A DNA stretch of 10,291 nucleotides from an uncultured Sulfurovum sp. (lineage in GTDB: Bacteria > Campylobacterota > Campylobacteria > Campylobacterales > Sulfurovaceae). The DNA lies in assembly GCA_947311605.1 (NCBI GenBank), contig CAMZLC010000028.1, positions 1 to 10,291 on the forward strand, in the 5' to 3' direction. The notes beneath the pieces were generated by a model. The model was given only the letters and a program-made list of their open reading frames with translations, was not told the origin of the DNA and ran no database searches. The stretch's first letter is position 1. The number at the start of each line of letters is the position of its first letter. The position numbers and the translations under genes were made by a program. Shown one piece after another: positions 6,732-10,291 of the stretch.

Positions 6732-7542
6732 AGTGCATCAATGCCTCTTTCATGAGAGAGATGTGGTAGTCTTCCTGAAGATTGATAAAATCAAAGAACT
6801 CTGCCAGTTCCTTGCTGTCCTTGGCGACTGCATCGGAGAGCTCTCTGCACATCTCTTTGGCTGCGATCTCCTCCTCGATGCCGTCTAGGAGGAACTGTCG
6901 GACATCCTCGATCTGATAGAGGCTCTTGTGGATGGTTCTGGGTACCCCGAGTATGCCCATCTCTGCCATCATCTGCCCAAAACTGCGCAAGTGAAACTTG
7001 CTCTCGTCGATCATGATCTGAAAAATCCTGTTCAAAAAGGCATCCTGACTGTGTGCCTGGAGATAGTTGTAGATCATGATCAGTTCATACTCCTTATAGC
7101 TCTCTTCAAACAGAAAGAGTGTCAAAGCGTCCGTAGCCTCCTGTGTCAAGACTATGCCGTCCAGCTTCCGTGAGCTGTCAAAGGCGGTAACAGGAGCACC
7201 ATCCATTTTTTCAAGTGAACTACGGATGTATTTCAGATCACTACTGATACGCTGCACAAGGCTCTTGTCCGCACACCCCATCAACTGGAGATCCAGTTCG
7301 GACATTCTTCTGCTTAGGTCATCCAATATGGGACCCAGTCGCTCTACTTTGACAGGAATCGTGTCCCTGTCATAATCATAGAGCTCACCTTGTGTGATCA
7401 TATGGTGTTCCAGCCAGGTAAAGTGGCGAAAAATGATCTCAGAAAAATCATACAGTTTTATCCGGGCCTCTCCATGGCTCATCAATCCAGCCATCAAAGT
7501 CTCCAACCAAAGTTCATGGGTTTTGATCAGTAGTGTCTTCAT
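6706..7542 (-). CDS. Ferritin-like helical protein with putative diiron motifs
   Basis: A 278-residue, almost wholly helical protein. Its C-terminal half reads like a four-helix ferritin-like bundle: acidic helix FEESYKEYELIMIYNYLQ (145-161), MIDESKFHLRSFGQMM (177-192) with Glu180 and His184, GIEEEIAAKEMC (221-232), and NLQEDYHISLM (254-264) with an ExxH pair Glu257/His260. The second motif is ExxxH rather than the usual ExxH, so metal binding is only inferred. The N-terminal half (residues 1-120) is helical and unrecognised, with another His/Glu cluster at 40-47. It overlaps the NifU-like gene by 4 bp (ATGA) and psd by up to 26 bp. That fixes it in the operon and hints at an iron-related job, perhaps iron handling or oxidation. 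Confidence 0.6.
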   Translation of the reverse strand: MKTLLIKTHELWLETLMAGLMSHGEARIKLYDFSEIIFRHFTWLEHHMITQGELYDYDRDTIPVKVERLGPILDDLSRRMSELDLQLMGCADKSLVQRISSDLKYIRSSLEKMDGAPVTAFDSSRKLDGIVLTQEATDALTLFLFEESYKEYELIMIYNYLQAHSQDAFLNRIFQIMIDESKFHLRSFGQMMAEMGILGVPRTIHKSLYQIEDVRQFLLDGIEEEIAAKEMCRELSDAVAKDSKELAEFFDFINLQEDYHISLMKEALMHYEKLATDG

Positions 7543-7985
7543 TTCTCTTCCTCTGTCATGCAGCTATGTGCGACCTTATAGGTAATTGTACCAAAATTTG
7601 GCTCTTTTTGCTTGTTTATATAGGTATCCATGGCTGCCTGCAGGGAGAGTGTTACCATTTCGGAGCAGGCGGCCTCTTGAGGTGGTACATTTTCCAACAT
7701 TCCCAGTGTGGCGCCTACGAGCTGCTCTCCTACGGCAAAGGTGAGTCCCTTGGCCTCCTCTGTGACCACAGAGCCTGCCACCACCGTGGTCATACAGCCG
7801 ATCGCCTGAAAGCGAATATCCTCTATCAGCGGCTTCTGCTCTGCGTGAGAGACTCGCAGATAGATGATCACCTTTTCACCGTTTTCCGGGTTCTCTCCTA
7901 TCCCCATCGCATCCGGGGATTCCAGCGTACCGTAGTTCTTGGGATCAGACATATGTGCTATCAAGTCTGCATCTACTTCTGTCAT
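7539..7985 (-). CDS. NifU/IscU-like iron-sulfur scaffold variant lacking one ligand cysteine
   Basis: A 148-residue protein with the IscU/NifU N-terminal fold: AHMSDPKNYGTLESPDA at the start, IEDIRFQAIGC (54-64), VVTEEAKG (73-80) and AACSEMV (106-112). Canonical scaffolds assemble [2Fe-2S]/[4Fe-4S] clusters on three cysteines. Cys64 and Cys107 are present, but the first site, normally ACGD, reads ENGE, with Asn35 in place of Cys and Glu in place of Asp. An extra cysteine, Cys142, lies near the C-terminus (HSCM) and might substitute. It may be an auxiliary or regulatory scaffold rather than the main one. It is the first gene of the four-gene operon, with GAGG before the ATG. Confidence 0.75.
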   Translation of the reverse strand: MTEVDADLIAHMSDPKNYGTLESPDAMGIGENPENGEKVIIYLRVSHAEQKPLIEDIRFQAIGCMTTVVAGSVVTEEAKGLTFAVGEQLVGATLGMLENVPPQEAACSEMVTLSLQAAMDTYINKQKEPNFGTITYKVAHSCMTEEEK

Positions 7986-8013
7986 CTTTCAACCTCACTG
8001 TAATGATGGTCGG

Positions 8014-8022
8014 ATTATACCA
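8014..8022 (-). promoter_or_regulatory. Extended -10 promoter of the scaffold/ferritin-like/psd/HAD operon
   Basis: On the minus strand TGGTATAAT (8022-8014) is a perfect extended -10 element. The start near 8007 leaves a leader of about 20 nt before the ATG at 7985, which has GAGG upstream. No consensus -35 is seen, as expected for an extended -10 promoter. A T-rich stretch lies just upstream. Confidence 0.65.
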
Positions 8023-8040
8023 AAAATAAGCCCATTAGAG

Positions 8041-8046
8041 TATAAT
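8041..8046 (+). promoter_or_regulatory. Probable -10 box of yebC
   Basis: TATAAT at 8041-8046 lies 61 bp before the yebC ATG. The -35 zone would fall on the -10 of the divergent operon, so the two promoters physically overlap. No -35 consensus is present. Confidence 0.55.
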
Positions 8047-8107
8047 TGCAGTTATTATTTAGGATTATGGGCACTTCTCATATTCCAATCCAATCAAGGA
8101 AACACCT

Positions 8108-8845
8108 ATGGGTAGAGCGTTTGAGTATCGAAAAGCAGCAAAGATGAAACGATGGGGCACCATGTCCCGTGTGTTTCCCAAGCTAGGCAAGATCATTACT
8201 ATGGCAGCCAAAGAGGGAGGCCAGGATCCAGATATGAACCCCAAGCTCCGTACTGCCATCCTCAATGCCAAAGCACAGAATATGCCCAAGGACAACATCG
8301 ACGCGGCCATCAAGCGCGCCAGCGCCAAAGATGCAGCAGACATCAAAGAGATCACCTATGATGTCAAGGCGCACCATGGGGTGCAGATGATCGTCGAATG
8401 TGCCTCCGACAACAATACCCGTACCGTCGCCAATGTCAAGGCGATCCTCAGTCGCAACGGCGGAGAGATGCTGCCGTCAGGTTCGCTCAATTTTATGTTT
8501 ACACGCAAAGCGGTCTTTGTCATCGACAAGAGTGACGACATGGATATGGAGGAGCTTGAGCTGGATCTGATAGACTATGGGCTCGAAGAGATCGAGGGGG
8601 ATGTAGAGCCGCAGGAGCATGGTGAGGATCTGCCTATCCTGCGCATTTATGCCGAATTCGCCTCTTTTGGTGAGATGAGCAAAGCCTTTGAAGAGCGTGG
8701 CATCGAACCCAAAAAATCTACCCTTGAATATATCGCCAACACCCCCGTAGAGCTGGATGACAAACAGCTCGAAGAGGTCGAAAACCTCATAGACAAGCTC
8801 GAAGAGGATGAGGATGTGCAGACGGTATTTACCAATATCAGCTGA
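8108..8845 (+). CDS. yebC: YebC/PmpR (TACO1) family protein
   Basis: A 245-residue YebC-family protein, full length. Hallmarks are the N-terminus MGRAFEYRKAAKMKRWGTMSRVF, then KIITMAAKEGGQDPDMNPKLR and NMPKDNIDAAIKRA, then YDVKAHHGVQMIVECASDNN with TRTVANVKAILSRNGG. The family was first described as DNA-binding regulators (PmpR). TACO1 and more recent bacterial work tie it to relieving ribosome stalling during translation, such as at proline-rich stretches; which role applies here is not shown by the sequence. The start ATG has AAGGA 7-8 nt upstream. The gene is monocistronic and borders the AT-rich toxin-antitoxin block on its 3' side. Confidence 0.95.
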   Translation: MGRAFEYRKAAKMKRWGTMSRVFPKLGKIITMAAKEGGQDPDMNPKLRTAILNAKAQNMPKDNIDAAIKRASAKDAADIKEITYDVKAHHGVQMIVECASDNNTRTVANVKAILSRNGGEMLPSGSLNFMFTRKAVFVIDKSDDMDMEELELDLIDYGLEEIEGDVEPQEHGEDLPILRIYAEFASFGEMSKAFEERGIEPKKSTLEYIANTPVELDDKQLEEVENLIDKLEEDEDVQTVFTNIS

Positions 8846-8928
8846 TTTGAGGTTTCTTTGCAGATCATTCGTGCGTAGGTAGGTGCGCGTATAATGTGGT
8901 ATGCCCTTGGTGCCTGTGTACTCTGCAC
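8846..8928 (+). other. Junction between yebC and the accessory block
   Basis: No gene is visible. It holds a short GTAG/GTGCG repetition (8871-8888), a TATAAT (8890-8895) without a -35 box, and a weak TGTG/CACA inverted repeat (about 8915-8930). No convincing yebC terminator was seen. Base composition shifts to AT-rich just after this stretch. Confidence 0.4.
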
Positions 8929-8953
8929 ATAACGGCTACTCTGTTTTTGTTAT
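8929..8953 (-). repeat. Short attC-like cassette boundary (hairpin missing)
   Basis: On the plus strand ATAACGGCT (8929-8937) and GTTTTTGTTAT (8943-8953) bracket five bases. ATAAC and GTTAT are inverted copies. The 11-mer GTTTTTGTTAT recurs exactly at 9576-9586, and ATAACGGCT recurs at 10159-10167. The brnA stop codon (TAA, 8952-8950) lies inside the GTTAT core. Compared with the site at 9521-9586 the central stem is absent, as if deleted. Confidence 0.4.
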
Positions 8954-9177
8954 ACTTCTTGTAACTTTTTTCTCAGCAAAGCATTGATAAGTGTTTGGTA
9001 TGGAACTTTTTGCTCATTTGCTAATTTTTTAAAAAACAAAACAATGTCATTATCAAGTCTTAGTGAAACAGGTATCTTTTTAGGTTCATAAAATCTACCT
9101 CTCACTCCATCGCTAAAGTCATACTCATCCAGCATCTCATAATCATCAAACTTTTCTCTCTCTTTAATGTTGCTCAT
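8950..9177 (-). CDS. brnA: BrnA-type antitoxin (CopG-like)
   Basis: A 75-residue antitoxin. The acidic N-terminus with YDFSDGVRGRFYEP (19-32) is typical of BrnA-type partners and probably wraps the toxin. IPVSLRL (35-41), followed by two helices (about 42-56 and 60-73), matches a ribbon-helix-helix DNA-binding dimer that represses its own operon. The frame extends 12 codons upstream, but ATG 9177 is chosen because AAAGGA lies 6 nt before it. The gene overlaps the end of brnT by 14 bp, so translation is coupled, with the toxin encoded first as is usual for BrnT-BrnA. The stop codon lies within an attC-like core. A palindrome between the promoter boxes is the likely operator. Confidence 0.85.
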   Translation of the reverse strand: MSNIKEREKFDDYEMLDEYDFSDGVRGRFYEPKKIPVSLRLDNDIVLFFKKLANEQKVPYQTLINALLRKKLQEV

Positions 9178-9448
9178 AAAAAATCCTTTCTTTTTCATTT
9201 GCTTTTCTGGCACTTATTATCCTAATGATTTCTTTGCCATCTTCATCGAAGAACATATTGGCAACAACTAAGATTTTTTCTTGTGCTGTTGCTCCTAAAG
9301 TAATCCATCTTTCTTCAAAATAATCAAATCTATGGTCAAGTTTTGAAATATGCATAGGGTCTATAAAAACTTCTTTAGCTTCTTCAAAGCTAACCTGATG
9401 ATTTTTAATGTTTAGTATATTCTTATCATCATTCCATTCAAATTTCAA
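9164..9448 (-). CDS. brnT: BrnT-type ribonuclease toxin
   Basis: A 94-residue protein with the BrnT pattern: KFEWNDDKNILNIKNHQVSFE at the start, EAKEVFIDP (23-31), a central ERWITLGATAQEKILVVAN, and IIRIISARKANEKER near the end. BrnT has a RelE-like fold and cleaves RNA, stopping translation until neutralised by BrnA. The usual KHGVSFEEA reads NHQVSFEEA, so His17 is kept and the Gly is changed to Gln. The start is TTG at 9448, with AAAAGG about 7 nt upstream; no ATG fits the family N-terminus. It is the first gene of the operon, under a strong promoter. AT-rich composition suggests acquisition. Confidence 0.88.
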   Translation of the reverse strand: MKFEWNDDKNILNIKNHQVSFEEAKEVFIDPMHISKLDHRFDYFEERWITLGATAQEKILVVANMFFDEDGKEIIRIISARKANEKERIFYEQH

Positions 9449-9475
9449 ACTATTACCTTTTCATGATATGAGTAT

Positions 9476-9505
9476 ATTATAGCATTTTTGTATTTACAAT
9501 GTCAA
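9476..9505 (-). promoter_or_regulatory. brnT-brnA promoter with operator in the spacer
   Basis: On the minus strand TTGACA (9505-9500) and TATAAT (9481-9476) are both perfect hexamers, 18 bp apart, with an added extended -10 TGC. The spacer holds the inverted repeat TTGTA-2 bp-TACAA (9499-9488). Binding of the BrnT-BrnA complex there would block polymerase. The start near 9469 gives a short leader to TTG 9448. Confidence 0.75.
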
Positions 9506-9520
9506 TGTTTGTGTGAGAGT

Positions 9521-9586
9521 ATAACGGTTGTCGTGAGCAATAATTTTCCCGCTAGGGTAAATTATTGGTCTCCTCGTTTTTGTTAT
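9521..9586 (-). repeat. attC-like recombination site between the two toxin-antitoxin cassettes
   Basis: A 66-nt imperfect palindrome. ATAAC (9521-9525) pairs with GTTAT (9582-9586). The inner stem CAATAATTT (9538-9546) pairs perfectly with AAATTATTG (9559-9567), then continues past a T-T mismatch into CCC/GGG around a GCTA loop. Read on the minus strand (the genes' direction) the order is ATAAC, spacer AAAAA, CGAGGAG, long stem, CTCACG, spacer ACAACC, GTTATAC. CGAGGAG and CTCACG pair as CG and GAG/CTC with one extra base on the first side, as in the L''/L' boxes of integron attC sites. It begins one base after the yoeB stop codon. Confidence 0.5.
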
Positions 9587-9587
9587 C

Positions 9588-9857
9588 TTATTCTCCGTAA
9601 TGAGTCCACATTCTTGAGATTCTGATAAGCATTTCGTTTTCGAGTACTTCATAAACAATTCGATGTTTAATATTGATTCTTCTTGAAAATGAACCACTTA
9701 AGTTTCCAACTAGTTTTTCATAAGGAGGAGGCTTTTGAAATGGATTTTTCTTGATAAGTTCAATTAATTCTTTTGCTCTTTTATCCAATGATGCACTTGA
9801 AAGTTTTTTTGCATCTTTTAAAGCTTGCTTTGAATAGGTAACTTTATAGGTTACCAT
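9588..9857 (-). CDS. yoeB: Txe/YoeB-family mRNA interferase toxin
   Basis: An 89-residue RelE-superfamily toxin, close to the 84 residues of E. coli YoeB. The family block NPFQKPPPYEKLVGNLSG, then SRRINIKHRIVYEV, is clear. The residues matching YoeB's catalytic Glu46, Arg65 and His83 are Glu47, Arg66 and His86, so the toxin looks active. YoeB binds the ribosome A site and cleaves mRNA there. The ATG overlaps the antitoxin stop by 7 bp (ATGGTAA). The antitoxin-first order is canonical. The stop codon (TAA, 9590-9588) is one base from the attC-like element. AT-rich, probably acquired. Confidence 0.9.
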   Translation of the reverse strand: MVTYKVTYSKQALKDAKKLSSASLDKRAKELIELIKKNPFQKPPPYEKLVGNLSGSFSRRINIKHRIVYEVLENEMLIRISRMWTHYGE

Positions 9858-10096
9858 TCAACAGCTTCACTAAATTCACTATTTGGTGCATCCATGGCTT
9901 CTTTAATTGAAGAAGCCATACCTGGTATGGAATTTAAGAATAAAGTTTCTTCTATTGCATTCCAATCATCTTCTGATAACATAACAACATTGTTTCTTTT
10001 TCCAGTAATCATAATTGGCTGATGAGTTTGGGCTGTTTCATCCATAATTTTATAAATATTTGTTCTAGCTTGACTTACGGTCATTACTTTAGTCAT
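9851..10096 (-). CDS. yefM: Phd/YefM-family antitoxin
   Basis: An 81-residue antitoxin with the Phd/YefM DNA-binding N-terminus: TVSQARTNIYKIMDETAQ (6-23), then the strand PIMITGKRNNVVMLSEDDW (27-45). The C-terminal tail (about 55-81) is acidic and would bind and neutralise the toxin. It represses its own operon, with the toxin as co-repressor, in the known systems. ATG 10096 is chosen: AAGGA lies about 7 nt upstream, and a second ATG at codon 5 would cut the conserved start. It is first in the operon and overlaps yoeB by 7 bp. Confidence 0.9.
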   Translation of the reverse strand: MTKVMTVSQARTNIYKIMDETAQTHQPIMITGKRNNVVMLSEDDWNAIEETLFLNSIPGMASSIKEAMDAPNSEFSEAVEW

Positions 10097-10113
10097 TAGA
10101 TATCCTTTTCATA

Positions 10114-10143
10114 ATAGTACCAAATATCGTACGATATTGTCAA
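10114..10143 (-). promoter_or_regulatory. yefM-yoeB promoter with 16-bp palindromic operator
   Basis: On the minus strand TTGACA (10143-10138) and TACTAT (10119-10114) are 18 bp apart. A perfect 16-bp palindrome, AATATCGTACGATATT (10138-10123), fills most of the spacer and touches the -35. This is the expected place for a Phd/YefM repressor site. The transcript would begin near 10107, giving a leader of about 11 nt. Confidence 0.75.
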
Positions 10144-10158
10144 GTTGTTCAGATGAAG

Positions 10159-10183
10159 ATAACGGCTGAAGTGAAGGACGGGG
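10159..10183 (-). repeat. Third ATAACGG cassette-boundary motif (partial site)
   Basis: ATAACGGCT (10159-10167) is identical to 8929-8937 and matches eight of nine bases at 9521-9529. It sits 16 bp upstream of the yefM -35 box and would close the second cassette. No matching GTTAT partner appears in the remaining 120 bases, so its other half either lies beyond the window or is missing. Confidence 0.35.
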
Positions 10184-10190
10184 CGATTTA

Positions 10191-10196
10191 TATAAT
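10191..10196 (+). promoter_or_regulatory. Possible rightward -10 box
   Basis: TATAAT (10191-10196) on the plus strand lies 83 bp before a candidate start codon at 10279. No -35 hexamer is found at 16-18 bp. Weak in such AT-rich DNA. Confidence 0.25.
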
Positions 10197-10278
10197 GGTT
10201 CCAAGAAATCAATCCATTTAGAGAAAAATATTATTCCAAATGCTAGAATATGAGAAGAGAAATATAGAGGATTATATA

Positions 10279-10291
10279 ATGAGTCGAAAAA
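10279..10291 (+). CDS. Possible start of a rightward gene, cut by the window edge
   Basis: An ATG at 10279-10281 follows AGAGG (10266-10270) at a good 8-nt spacing. Only four codons (M S R K) are visible, so no product can be named. If real, it is divergent from yefM-yoeB. Confidence 0.3.

Noticed and set aside
8871..8930. Rho-independent terminator or small RNA after yebC
   Set aside because: The visible inverted repeats are only about four pairs long and the T-run belongs to the cassette boundary motif; the TATAAT at 8890 has no -35 box.
9494..9697. 67-codon minus-strand open frame across the attC-like site
   Set aside because: It overlaps yoeB in another frame, covers the hairpin and has no recognisable product.
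10097..10291. CRISPR array or other tandem repeat at the right edge
   Set aside because: No regularly spaced repeats were found; the only repeat is the single boundary motif and the promoter palindrome.

Overview
The window looks like chromosomal DNA of a free-living Campylobacterota (epsilonproteobacterium), probably close to Sulfurovum or Sulfurimonas. This rests on the style of several proteins: a YebC beginning MGRAFEYRKAAK, a long-form HisG, and a COG0731-type radical SAM protein. Strong -10 boxes with variable -35 boxes and frequent GTG/TTG starts also fit. No database search was possible, so the genus is an inference.

Layout. (1) Positions 1-325: an AT-rich accessory fragment, the C-terminus of a KilA-N-type protein. 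(2) 336-2756: core genes, namely a radical SAM protein, tRNA-Asn(GUU) with its own near-consensus promoter, hisG on the minus strand, and a small cold-shock protein with a long leader. (3) 2808-5152, minus strand: an AraC-family regulator, then an AhpD-like (carboxymuconolactone decarboxylase fold) protein, then an EamA-type transporter. A 20-bp sequence is repeated (19/20 identical) upstream of the regulator gene and upstream of the two-gene operon. In both places it sits exactly 19 bp upstream of a -10 hexamer, so it is probably the regulator's operator. (4) 5254-7985, minus strand: a tightly packed four-gene operon of NifU/IscU-like scaffold variant, ferritin-like helical protein, phosphatidylserine decarboxylase and HAD phosphatase, with overlaps or 2-nt gaps at every junction. 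(5) 8108-8845: yebC, divergent from that operon. (6) 8929-10291: an AT-rich accessory block with two toxin-antitoxin operons, brnT-brnA and yefM-yoeB, both on the minus strand.

The most unusual part is the organisation of block 6. Each toxin-antitoxin operon stops at or one base from a GTTAT core. ATAACGG motifs recur three times, about 590 and 640 bp apart. The full-length copy between the modules (9521-9586) folds as an attC-like hairpin: R-like ATAAC/GTTAT ends, unpaired spacers, an asymmetric L-like stem and a long inner stem. The simplest reading is two cassettes of an integrase-less attC array (CALIN) or of an integron whose integrase lies elsewhere. The copy next to yebC appears to have lost its hairpin. 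Both modules also share one promoter design: TTGACA, an 18-bp spacer holding a palindrome, then the -10 box. This implies repression by promoter occlusion.

The core genes make ordinary metabolic sense: histidine biosynthesis, phosphatidylethanolamine synthesis, translation and cold adaptation. Two proteins are family members with altered key residues. The AhpD-like protein lacks the first Cys and the His of the CxxCxxxH motif, and the NifU-like protein lacks the first of the three cluster-ligand cysteines.
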